From a bacterium (lineage in GTDB: Bacteria > Bacteroidota > Ignavibacteria > Kapaibacteriales > Kapaibacteriaceae): a stretch of DNA of 8,916 nucleotides. Below the pieces are notes generated by a model that was given only the letters and a program-made list of their open reading frames with translations, was not told the origin of the DNA and searched no databases. Of the stretch, positions 1 to 6,497 are shown one piece after another. Position numbers and translations under genes: made by a program. The stretch is from positions 1-8,916 of the forward strand of contig JAGVJW010000201.1 in assembly GCA_020050895.1 (NCBI GenBank), written 5' to 3'. How positions within the stretch are numbered: position 1 is the stretch's first letter; each line of letters begins with the position of its first letter.

Positions 1-373
1 AAACTGTTTGCGGACATAACCATCCGCACCATATTCTGCCAAGCATAGCGGTAAACAGGACGATGGTTACAATTACTGTCAGGAAGATCAGTGCCACCAG
101 ATAAAAATCATTGGGCCAGAATGGAACACCAAAGAACACGAACTCTCGGGAGAGAATATTCAACAGCAGGAACTGATGTCCGCCAATTTTTATGTAAGGG
201 GCTAGCAACAGAAAGGCAATCAGAACTACGCTGAGGATGGTCCGTGCCGTGTAATAAAAACCCGACGGTTTCCTAGCAAAAATCCATCGTCTTTTCCCAT
301 CGGGTAGGATGCTGGAAAGTTCTGCTCGGAATCGTTCATGATCCTCAAGTACATCAAGTTCAACTATCGCCAT
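1..373 (-). CDS. ccoG: CcoG-type cytochrome c oxidase accessory polyferredoxin, N-terminal 124 residues (cut by the left edge)
   Basis: This is the N-terminal part of the membrane-bound Fe-S protein CcoG (FixG/RdxA family), which in studied bacteria takes part in copper handling during cbb3 oxidase assembly. I translated the frame from the ATG at 373-371. It stays open for 124 codons to the window edge. A charged cytoplasmic start with KRRWIF (residues 28-33) leads into hydrophobic helices at about 45-60 and 92-112. The segment then ends in GRIWCGWLCPQTV (112-124), the first cysteine pair (C116, C120) of the family. The helix pair, the intervening IKIGGHQFLLLNI stretch and CPQTV match the family pattern as I know it. 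The start lies inside ccoP: the ATG overlaps the ccoP end by 14 bases, and there is no strong Shine-Dalgarno, so translation is probably coupled. The ferredoxin clusters and C-terminal Ig-like domain expected of the family lie outside the window. Confidence 0.9.
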   Translation of the reverse strand, partial: MAIVELDVLEDHERFRAELSSILPDGKRRWIFARKPSGFYYTARTILSVVLIAFLLLAPYIKIGGHQFLLLNILSREFVFFGVPFWPNDFYLVALIFLTVIVTIVLFTAMLGRIWCGWLCPQTV

Positions 374-971
374 TGCATTCTATTTCACGCTTTACTTCAA
401 TTGGCTTAGGATCGGGAGGATTCGTTCCCCTATTACTTATCACATAGGAAGCAACCTCTAGAAGTTCCCGATCCGACAATTTGTTGCCACTTCCAAACGG
501 AAGCATGCCCTTCTCAGGAAAGCCGCTTGTAATATTCTTTACAATCTCTTCCAATGTGCAGCCATGCATCCAGTATTGGTCGGTGAGGTTGGGACCTATC
601 TGACCGCCAAGGTCGCTACGGTGGCATGTGAAGCAGAGATTATTTGTGCTGTTAAATATCTTCTTGCCCTTGTCCAGCGATGCCTGATCGGTTAGCAGAA
701 CTATTTTCATGGCCGATCCCTTAGGCGAGGCTGGCATAAGCGCCTTTGCAGTGGCAACCTCTGCATCGTACTCAGCTTCTTGGCTCTTTTCACCATACCA
801 CAAGAAGTTCCAATCTGGTCCACCATACACATGGTAGTAGAACAGGTAGATCACGCTCATGATGATGGTAAAATAGAAGCCGTACAACCACCATCGCGGC
901 AGGCTATTGTCGTATTCCCGGATACCGTCGGCATCATGGTCTAGCAGTGGCTCTTTATCATTGTTTCCCAT
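360..971 (-). CDS. ccoP: cbb3-type cytochrome c oxidase subunit III, monohaem form
   Basis: CcoP is the membrane-anchored c-type cytochrome that takes electrons from a donor cytochrome c and passes them to CcoO/CcoN. Residues 15-30 carry the CcoP N-terminal signature (DGIREYDNSLPRWW), followed by a membrane helix at about 31-48. A periplasmic linker leads to one cytochrome c domain with the haem site CFTCH (C113, C116, H117). M156 in KGMLPFG is the likely distal ligand, and the C-terminal helix LSDRELLEVASYV follows. At 203 residues it is clearly shorter than the roughly 300-residue dihaem CcoP of Proteobacteria. Only one CXXCH is present, so one haem domain is missing; I believe this is the usual form in Bacteroidota relatives. 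Extra cysteines C138 and C199 are not haem ligands. The ATG sits 2 bases after the ccoQ stop, with GGAAGGGA just upstream as a possible ribosome site. The 3' end overlaps ccoG. Confidence 0.95.
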   Translation of the reverse strand: MGNNDKEPLLDHDADGIREYDNSLPRWWLYGFYFTIIMSVIYLFYYHVYGGPDWNFLWYGEKSQEAEYDAEVATAKALMPASPKGSAMKIVLLTDQASLDKGKKIFNSTNNLCFTCHRSDLGGQIGPNLTDQYWMHGCTLEEIVKNITSGFPEKGMLPFGSGNKLSDRELLEVASYVISNRGTNPPDPKPIEVKREIECNGDS

Positions 972-973
972 AA

Positions 974-1174
974 TCAGTTCCCTTCCGCTGAATTCGGGAC
1001 CGGTTCCAACACGAGATCTTCGCGGATAGCCATCAGTGCAATTGATTCCAATTTCTGTTTGTCTGCTCTGAAGTACCAGACCATCAGACCGATAAAAAAT
1101 CCAAAAAAGAAGAGGAGTGCAACAATGGGATAGTATTCAATTCCGGGTATGTCTGCAATGACGTTCTTATACAT
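974..1174 (-). CDS. ccoQ: CcoQ/FixQ-like small membrane subunit of the cbb3 oxidase
   Basis: This is a 66-residue single-helix protein. A short N-terminus (MYKNVIADIPGIEYYP) precedes one hydrophobic helix at about 17-35. The helix ends in VWYFRADKQKLES, which resembles the WxxxADK/R boundary of CcoQ/FixQ, and a polar cytoplasmic tail follows. CcoQ is not catalytic; in studied bacteria it stabilises the assembled cbb3 complex or its interaction with CcoP. The call rests on this pattern plus position: it lies between ccoNO and ccoP, the normal place for ccoQ. A GAGGT ribosome-site-like sequence precedes the ATG, in the 19-base gap after the ccoNO stop. The stop codon is followed 2 bases later by the ccoP start. 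Small size makes the family call weaker than for its neighbours, but context supports it strongly. Confidence 0.88.
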   Translation of the reverse strand: MYKNVIADIPGIEYYPIVALLFFFGFFIGLMVWYFRADKQKLESIALMAIREDLVLEPVPNSAEGN

Positions 1175-1193
1175 GCTCTACCTCGATTTAGTC

Positions 1194-3353
1194 CTATTTT
1201 GAAACATTCTGTTCTTTTTTAATATCTGTGCCGAGCCTCTGCAGGTAGGCAATCAAGGCAATGATTTCCTTTTTCGAATCGACTCCTTCGATACCCGAAT
1301 CAGAAAGGTTGTCTGCTATTTTCTGAGCTTGCATTTTGGCATCTTCTACAGCCTTGGTTGCAAAGCCATCAGGGTACGGAACACCGAGACTTTGCATTGT
1401 AAGAATCTTGCCTTCGGTATGCGATACGTCTAGGTCTGTTGAATACATCCACGGATATCCGGGCATAATCGAATTCGGCGACGTCGAACGCGGATCCTGC
1501 ATGTGCTTCCAATGCCACGCGTCGGGATACTTTTTCCCAACACGGTGCAGGTCAGGTCCTGTTCGTTTAGACCCCCATTGGAATGGGTGATCGTACACAA
1601 ACTCACCTGCTTTGGAATACTCACCGTACCGTTCAGTCTCGCTTCGAAAGGGGCGAACCATTTGCGAGTGACAGGTGTAGCATCCCTCTCGAACATAGAT
1701 GTCGCGACCTTCTAACTCCAGCGGTGTATACGGCATCACGGATGCAATTGTGGGCACATTGCTTTTTACTAATGCAGTTGGCACATATTCGACGATACCT
1801 CCAATTGCCACTGCAACCAATACAAAGACACTGAAGCGAAATGGAGCCCCTTCCAAAACCCTGTGCCAGCCTTCCTTGTGGGCTTGCGCTTCCTTGTATT
1901 CTGCCATTCGGTTAACAACCTGTACTTCTTCGTTAGCAAGCAGTTTCCCGCTGCGCGCCGTTTTGTACAAGTTCCATGCTCCAAGTACTGCACCAGACAA
2001 ATACATGACGCCGCCGATAGAACGCATCACATACATAGGGATGAGCTGCGTAACCGTCTCAAGAAAGTTCGGGTACTGTAACGATCCATCGGGCTGGAAC
2101 TGCTTCCACATCAGTGATTGTGTAATACCACCCCAATACATTGGAATCACATAGGCAAGTACTCCGAGCGTCATGAGCCAGAAGTGCCAGTTCGCCATCG
2201 GCACGCTGTGCAGCTTCGTCCGGTATATGCGCGGAAAGATGTAGTACAGCATTGCAAATGCAAGTCCACCGTTCCACAGCAGTGCACCCAGATGTACGTG
2301 GCCAATGATGTAATCGGTGTAGTGCGTTATGGCATTGATGTTTTTCAGCGACATCATGGGACCTTCGAACGTAGCCATGCCATAAGCCGTGACGCCAACG
2401 ACGAGAAACTTTAATACCGGGTCGGTGCGCACCTTGTCCCACGCACCTCGCAGCGTCATCAATCCATTTACCATTCCTCCCCACGAAGGAGCTATAAGCA
2501 TAAAACTGAAGGCTACACCAAGCGACTGTGCCCATCCAGGCAGTGCTGTATACAACAGGTGATGCGGACCAGCCCAGATGTAAAGAAAGATCAGCGCCCA
2601 AAAGTGCACTATCGACAGTCGGTAGGAAAATATTGGCCTGTCTGCTGCCTTGGGAATGAAGTAATACATTATCCCCAGGAAAGGTGTTGTAAGAAAGAAT
2701 GCCACAGCATTATGTCCGTACCACCACTGTACCAAGGCGTCCTGAACACCTGCATACATTGAATAGCTCTTAAGCAACGAAACAGGAAGTTCGAAAGAAT
2801 TAACAATGTGTAATAATGCAACAGTTAGGAAGGTTGCGATATAAAACCATATTGCCACATAGAGATGCTTTTCCCTCCTGCGAGCAATGGTCCCCATCAT
2901 ATTCCACCCAAAGATCACCCAAACAAGAGCTATGGCAATATCAATAGGCCACTCAAGTTCTGCATACTCCTTGCTGGTTGTAAACCCAAGTGGCAAGGTT
3001 ATGGCAGCGCTCACAATAATGAGTTGCCATCCCCAGAAATGTAGCTTGCTCAGGAGATCGCTGAACATTCTCGCCTTGCAAAGACGCTGCAGCGAGTAGT
3101 ACACGCCAACAAAAATGGCATTCCCTGCAAAAGCAAAGATTACGGCATTTGTATGTAAGGGGCGAAGCCTCCCATAGGAAAGGAAGTTCAGTCCGCCAAG
3201 AAAATCCGGGAGATATAGCTTGACTGCTACAACGATACCAACAAGGAATCCAACAATCCCCCAGATAAGCGTTGCCATGGCAAACCAACGCACTATCCCA
3301 TTGTCATACGCAATCGTTTCAGTCCGATTTCCTCCAGCACCCACCTCACTCAT
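1194..3353 (-). CDS. ccoNO: cbb3-type cytochrome c oxidase, fused subunits I and II (CcoN-CcoO)
   Basis: This is the catalytic core of the oxidase: it reduces O2 to water at a haem b3-CuB centre in the membrane and pumps protons. Residues 1 to about 470 are CcoN. H67 (RPLHTN) and H354 fit as low-spin haem b ligands and H352 (IGHVHLGALLWN) as the haem b3 ligand. H214 (QWWYGHN) and H264-H265 (AGPHH) fit as CuB ligands. Y258, six residues before the HH pair, occupies the place of the cross-linked tyrosine of cbb3 enzymes. After a polar linker (about 467-503), CcoO begins with an anchor helix (about 507-526). It then has one haem c site, CYTCH (C558, C561, H562), and M630 in SIMPGYPWM as the likely sixth ligand. 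Both N and O are normally separate; here they share one 719-residue frame without a stop. The ATG has GAGG 7 bases upstream and lies 12 bases after the ccoS stop. NO reductases are excluded by the Tyr and the CcoO part. Confidence 0.97.
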   Translation of the reverse strand: MSEVGAGGNRTETIAYDNGIVRWFAMATLIWGIVGFLVGIVVAVKLYLPDFLGGLNFLSYGRLRPLHTNAVIFAFAGNAIFVGVYYSLQRLCKARMFSDLLSKLHFWGWQLIIVSAAITLPLGFTTSKEYAELEWPIDIAIALVWVIFGWNMMGTIARRREKHLYVAIWFYIATFLTVALLHIVNSFELPVSLLKSYSMYAGVQDALVQWWYGHNAVAFFLTTPFLGIMYYFIPKAADRPIFSYRLSIVHFWALIFLYIWAGPHHLLYTALPGWAQSLGVAFSFMLIAPSWGGMVNGLMTLRGAWDKVRTDPVLKFLVVGVTAYGMATFEGPMMSLKNINAITHYTDYIIGHVHLGALLWNGGLAFAMLYYIFPRIYRTKLHSVPMANWHFWLMTLGVLAYVIPMYWGGITQSLMWKQFQPDGSLQYPNFLETVTQLIPMYVMRSIGGVMYLSGAVLGAWNLYKTARSGKLLANEEVQVVNRMAEYKEAQAHKEGWHRVLEGAPFRFSVFVLVAVAIGGIVEYVPTALVKSNVPTIASVMPYTPLELEGRDIYVREGCYTCHSQMVRPFRSETERYGEYSKAGEFVYDHPFQWGSKRTGPDLHRVGKKYPDAWHWKHMQDPRSTSPNSIMPGYPWMYSTDLDVSHTEGKILTMQSLGVPYPDGFATKAVEDAKMQAQKIADNLSDSGIEGVDSKKEIIALIAYLQRLGTDIKKEQNVSK

Positions 3354-3365
3354 GATGTCCTCGGT

Positions 3366-3539
3366 TCATTTATTGTCATTATTATCATTTTGTTCAGTTC
3401 CCCTGTCGTCTAGAATCATCTTCGTGGCAGGCGTATAGAGGTCATCGTACTGGCCCCTTCCCACGGCCCACAGAAATGCCACCAGAAAACCACCCGCAAC
3501 CAAAATGCTGCAAATCACAAGCAAGGGGACAACACTCAC
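3366..3539 (-). CDS. ccoS: CcoS, cbb3-type cytochrome oxidase assembly protein (57 residues)
   Basis: This small gene starts with GTG and was found by translating the gap between ccoI and ccoNO. The product has one membrane helix (about residues 4-26, LLVICSILVAGGFLVAFLW). The family signature follows: WAVGRGQYDDLYTPATKMILDD (residues 24-45, given in part), matching the WAv..GQ.DD...P..RmL.D pattern of CcoS. The short Asn/Asp-rich tail ends in NDNNDNK. CcoS is needed in studied bacteria to insert redox cofactors into CcoN; its exact chemistry is not settled. The GTG overlaps the ccoI stop (shared bases GTGA), and GGAGG lies 5 bases upstream, inside the end of ccoI, which supports this start. 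The ccoNO start is 12 bases downstream. The ccoI-ccoS-ccoNO order is a classic arrangement, and it supports the call. Confidence 0.9.
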   Translation of the reverse strand: MSVVPLLVICSILVAGGFLVAFLWAVGRGQYDDLYTPATKMILDDRGTEQNDNNDNK

Positions 3540-5932
3540 TGAATCCTCCGTGAATACAGGCGAGCTCCTCCGACGCTTAGACCAACAACTACCAGCGAAC
3601 TCACAGGCATCATTATAGCGGTGAGGACTGGCGTAAGAAGACCAACTAGTGCGAGCGCTATTCCAATCATATTGTAAGCTATCGTGAAAATGAGATTTAC
3701 TTTTATGACCGTTATCATTCTACCAGCGAATCTGAGGATTGCAGGCAGCCGATGCAGCAATCTTGCAGGCATCACTACATCGCAGGCCGGCACTAGGGTC
3801 GACGTATCGTTGGTAACTGCAACAGACACATTTGCACAGCCCATCGCTGCTGCATCGTTGAGTCCGTCGCCTACCATCATCACGGTCCGTCCCAACTTCT
3901 GAAGTTCTTCAACCGAATGAACTTTGTCTTCGGGCGACAAGCGGAACGACATTTGATGACTGCCAAATAATGCGCTGAGCACAGGTCTGTCTCGCTCAGA
4001 GTCGCCTGTGGCAACAAGCGTCAGCAGTGGTCGGTTAGATGGTACACGTTGCAGTTCGTCCACCATCTCGTGCATACCATCGCGCAGTCTCGAATGAAGC
4101 GTTAACGAACCAACGTATTCACCGTCGATACTGACATGTGTACTGTCGTCGACCTCGCCATCACAGATAACAAACTGCCGTGTGCCTAAGCGCACGTAAT
4201 GAGTGTTGCACCTGCCTTCGATGCCATGGCCAATCTCTTCGTAGACAGAATCAACCTCTGCAGGAGGAGCGCCAAGGGCAATGCTCTGTGCAACAGGATG
4301 AATGCTGTGGGAAGCTATGCCGCGAATGCTCGACCATTCAATTTCGGTTAGATCGCGTCCCGTAAATGTGATGGTGTTAAGGGGCTCGGTCAACGTTCCT
4401 GTTTTATCAAAAACGATAGTATCGGATTTCGACAATTCCAGCAGCGTCCCGGTGTTCTTTATAAAGATTTTATTTCTGCCTAGCGCTCCCATCGCAGTTC
4501 CGAGCGTAACCGGTGTGGCAATGGTTAAGGCACATGGACAAGCAATGATGAGGACGGCTGTAAATACGTTGAGAGCGGCGCCAACGTCGGGTAGCCATGC
4601 AACGAAACCGATAGATGCAATGGTTACCGCAATTACGGTAAACCGCGCACCGAACTTGTCGGAGAGATCGGTGTAGGACCTGCGTTCCGTGTGCTTGCCA
4701 TAGCGTTCCCATAACGAAGCAAGATGACTTTGCGATGCTGGCGCTGTTGCCGTCAACCTTGCTGTTTTGCCAACAACCTTACCGCCAGCATGCACAACCG
4801 AGCCGCTAAGCAATTCAACCGGTGTTGATTCCCCCGTAACAAAGCTGTAGTCGATATAGGCCGCCGGGGAAATGAGAACGCTGTCGCATGGTACTATTTC
4901 TCCGTTGCGGATGAGGATGCTATCACCTGTTTGAACATCGTCGATTGGTATAATTCGCTGCTCGCCCCGGCTTTCCAGACGTACCGACAGTGGGAAAAAA
5001 GAACGGAACGTGCGGTCGAATGAAACTGCATCAAATGCCTTCTGGTGAAACAATCGTCCAATAAGGAGGGCTAGAACGAGTCCTGCAAAGGAATCGAGAA
5101 AGCCTTCGCCCAGGCCGAGAGTAATGTCGACGATGCTCCGCACAAACAGAACGCTGATGCCCAGAGCAACAGGTACGTCAAGGTTGATGTACCGTCGGCT
5201 CAGCGCTGAATATGCCGATGTAAACCATGGAGACGCCGAATACACAAGCACCGGTATGCTGAGCAGGATACTCAATGAATTGAACAACAGCTCGAGTGGT
5301 GGAAGCAATCCTCCGCTGCCTGCTAAATATTGCGAAATGCTAAACATCATGATGTTACCGGCAGCAAAGCCTGCAACACCAATTCGCATATACAAACTGC
5401 GAACCGCCGATCTCCTCGGCGCAACACCGCTTCCATCACCCCTTTCAGCATTCAGGAGTGGTTCATACCCTAGTGAAGACAGGAGCAGTGCAATTGATTT
5501 GAGGGATGTAAGCGTGGCATCGAATTCCACGTAGACGGTCTTGCGCAAAAAGTCGACATCGGAAGAAATAATTCCCGGATCGAATTTGTGCAGCTGATCC
5601 AGTAGCCAAATGCAGCTCGCACAATGCATCGAGGGAATCTCAAAGTGCGCTTTTACCTGAGATCCCTGTGCCCATGAAATCTGATGCTGGGCCATTCGAT
5701 TATCTTCCAGGATCGAAAACTTCGATTCATCGACTGCGGCGCGACGCATCGATACACCCGCCTTGGAATCGATAGCATAATAGTCACAAAGGTTATTAAC
5801 CTTTAATATCAAATAGACGCTCTTGCATCCGGCGCAGCAAAATGTTAAATCACCGTCGCTAATACTCTCCGATAAGCACGGCTCTCCACAGTGGCTACAA
5901 CAGCGTAGTTCTGTTTGTCCCACAGAGTTCAA
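3536..5932 (-). CDS. ccoI: CcoI/FixI-type copper-translocating P1B ATPase
   Basis: CcoI is a Cu+ pump of the inner membrane that supplies copper for the CuB site of the cbb3 oxidase. The N-terminus has a Cys-rich zinc-ribbon-like region (C11, C12, C15, C32, C33, C36), then a heavy-metal domain with MHCASC (C104, C107). Membrane segments follow. TGES (366-369) marks the actuator domain, CPC (465-467) the metal channel, and DKTGT (D509 phosphorylated) the catalytic site. SHSIHP (H545-P546) and GDGLND (688-693) complete the ATP-binding domain, and MPVSS (775-779) is in the last helix. At 798 residues it has the length of a CcoI with the extra N-terminal Cys domain, which distinguishes it from plain CopA exporters. 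The start is TTG, sharing TTGA with the regulator stop. The next ATG in frame (residue 62) would remove the Cys-rich region, so TTG is favoured. The 3' end overlaps ccoS. Confidence 0.95.
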   Translation of the reverse strand: MNSVGQTELRCCSHCGEPCLSESISDGDLTFCCAGCKSVYLILKVNNLCDYYAIDSKAGVSMRRAAVDESKFSILEDNRMAQHQISWAQGSQVKAHFEIPSMHCASCIWLLDQLHKFDPGIISSDVDFLRKTVYVEFDATLTSLKSIALLLSSLGYEPLLNAERGDGSGVAPRRSAVRSLYMRIGVAGFAAGNIMMFSISQYLAGSGGLLPPLELLFNSLSILLSIPVLVYSASPWFTSAYSALSRRYINLDVPVALGISVLFVRSIVDITLGLGEGFLDSFAGLVLALLIGRLFHQKAFDAVSFDRTFRSFFPLSVRLESRGEQRIIPIDDVQTGDSILIRNGEIVPCDSVLISPAAYIDYSFVTGESTPVELLSGSVVHAGGKVVGKTARLTATAPASQSHLASLWERYGKHTERRSYTDLSDKFGARFTVIAVTIASIGFVAWLPDVGAALNVFTAVLIIACPCALTIATPVTLGTAMGALGRNKIFIKNTGTLLELSKSDTIVFDKTGTLTEPLNTITFTGRDLTEIEWSSIRGIASHSIHPVAQSIALGAPPAEVDSVYEEIGHGIEGRCNTHYVRLGTRQFVICDGEVDDSTHVSIDGEYVGSLTLHSRLRDGMHEMVDELQRVPSNRPLLTLVATGDSERDRPVLSALFGSHQMSFRLSPEDKVHSVEELQKLGRTVMMVGDGLNDAAAMGCANVSVAVTNDTSTLVPACDVVMPARLLHRLPAILRFAGRMITVIKVNLIFTIAYNMIGIALALVGLLTPVLTAIMMPVSSLVVVGLSVGGARLYSRRIQ
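3545..3549 (-). promoter_or_regulatory. Ribosome binding site (GGAGG) for the GTG-start ccoS gene
   Basis: On the minus strand GGAGG lies 5 bases before the ccoS GTG and is embedded in the last codons of ccoI. It is the strongest Shine-Dalgarno-like site among the internal junctions and decides the ccoS start. Ribosomes finishing ccoI would pass directly over it. Confidence 0.7.
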
Positions 5933-6387
5933 GCCATCTGAGTATGATGCTTCACTCCATTCGCCAAACGGACATGCATAAGCGAAGCTTTTGCTGCCAT
6001 GTCCTTCAACGTTAGCTGCTGAGAAAGCGTAGTGAATCGCTGCCTAACCTCTACCCAGTGTTCGTGAGTCGGACATGGCTCTGCAGTTCCACACCCGGGT
6101 AACCCAAGCATGCACTCAGTAAAGATGTCCGTTCCATCGATGGCTTCCACGAGGTCATGCAGTGTGATTTCATCTGCAGGCTTTGCAAGAGCAACTCCTC
6201 CTCGCGGACCCCTGTAGGATATCATCAAACCGGAGTGCGTAAAATCCTGCAACACCTTCGTCAGGAAGTGAAACGAAATGTTGAGTCGCTCAGCAATGAT
6301 GTTGATGGGAACGTATCCCTGCTTCGACTCTGCTGCAACATAAATTGCAGCCTGTATGGCGTAGATGCACGATTTGCTTATAATCAT
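5929..6387 (-). CDS. Rrf2-family transcriptional regulator with a three-cysteine Fe-S-type motif
   Basis: This is a 152-residue DNA-binding protein of the Rrf2 family (IscR, NsrR and RsrR are known members). Residues 1-20 (MIISKSCIYAIQAAIYVAAE) are the typical first helix. A winged helix-turn-helix follows at about 25-60 (INIIAERLNISFHFLTKVLQ), then the wing GPRGGVALAKPADEITLHDLVEAIDG. Cysteines C92, C99 and C105 in the stretch from FTECMLG to PCPTHEHW have about the spacing and place of the cluster ligands of NsrR/IscR-like proteins. The protein is therefore likely to sense Fe-S status, redox state or NO; the signal cannot be read from sequence. The gene leads the cco run and overlaps ccoI by 4 bases (TTGA), which suggests it regulates this operon and possibly itself. 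The ATG lacks a strong Shine-Dalgarno; it is chosen because MIISKS is where family members normally begin. Confidence 0.92.
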   Translation of the reverse strand: MIISKSCIYAIQAAIYVAAESKQGYVPINIIAERLNISFHFLTKVLQDFTHSGLMISYRGPRGGVALAKPADEITLHDLVEAIDGTDIFTECMLGLPGCGTAEPCPTHEHWVEVRQRFTTLSQQLTLKDMAAKASLMHVRLANGVKHHTQMA

Positions 6388-6408
6388 GCTTCAAAAATCA
6401 GATAAAAG

Positions 6409-6438
6409 ATTCTTAATACGCAAATACAAATAAAGAAT
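6409..6438. repeat. Inverted repeat, candidate regulator binding site
   Basis: The arms are ATTCTTAA (6409-6416) and TAAAGAAT (6431-6438), complementary over 8 bases with one mismatch (first 6 perfect), separated by 14 bases. It lies 22 bases upstream of the regulator ATG, downstream of the tentative -10. The position fits an operator for the Rrf2 protein, but the arms do not match the NsrR consensus I know, and such A+T-rich dyads arise easily by chance. Confidence 0.35.
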
Positions 6439-6457
6439 TATTTTTTTCCGAAATAAT
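6437..6457. repeat. A+T-rich inverted repeat between the E1 gene and the regulator
   Basis: The arms ATTATTT (6437-6443) and AAATAAT (6451-6457) are perfectly complementary over 7 bases, with a 7-base loop. Flanking GAAT and ATTC (6435-6438, 6460-6463) offer partial extension. It could be an operator at the promoter or a weak terminator of the E1 transcript. The stem has no G-C pairs, so a strong intrinsic terminator is unlikely. Confidence 0.3.
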
Positions 6458-6497
6458 GGATTCGCAAGGTATTAATATCTAAAGGGTTACGACGTGC

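Larger units (their letters stand above)
6388..6497 (-). promoter_or_regulatory. A+T-rich intergenic region, probable promoter/operator of the regulator-cco operon
   Basis: This is the only clear non-coding gap of the window: 110 bases, strongly A+T rich, between the stop of the E1 gene and the regulator start. Reading leftwards, a weak sigma-70-like pair is TTGCGA (6467-6462) and AATAAT (6442-6437), with a long 19-base spacer. No good Bacteroidota-type TAnnTTTG element was found; the nearest is TTTATTTG. Two inverted repeats sit here (listed separately), one between the pair and one just downstream. The candidate promoter would leave a leader of about 40-50 bases. The promoter assignment is inference from position and base composition. 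Confidence 0.45.

Noticed and set aside
1699..2154. A 151-codon plus-strand open frame opposite ccoNO
   Set aside because: It lies wholly opposite a strongly conserved gene, has no recognisable domain, and its composition is that of an antisense shadow.
2059..2601. A 180-codon minus-strand open frame inside ccoNO in another frame
   Set aside because: The ccoNO frame holds all catalytic residues across this stretch. This alternative frame is rich in Trp, Cys, Arg and His, as expected from a frame-shifted shadow.
1194..3353. Possible nitric oxide reductase (NorB) instead of an oxidase
   Set aside because: The active-site Tyr (Y258), the fused CcoO haem domain and the surrounding ccoI, S, Q, P and G genes all point to a cbb3 oxidase.
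5124..5534. A 136-codon plus-strand open frame opposite ccoI, and a similar one at 4302-4676
   Set aside because: Both are antisense to conserved ATPase domains, with no family resemblance and no promoter or ribosome site of note.
3536..5932. General copper-export ATPase (CopA)
   Set aside because: The extra N-terminal Cys-rich domain and the position directly upstream of ccoS and ccoNO fit CcoI better.
6437..6457. Intrinsic terminator after the E1 gene
   Set aside because: The stem is 7 A-T pairs with no G-C core and no clean T tract, so it is listed only as an inverted repeat.
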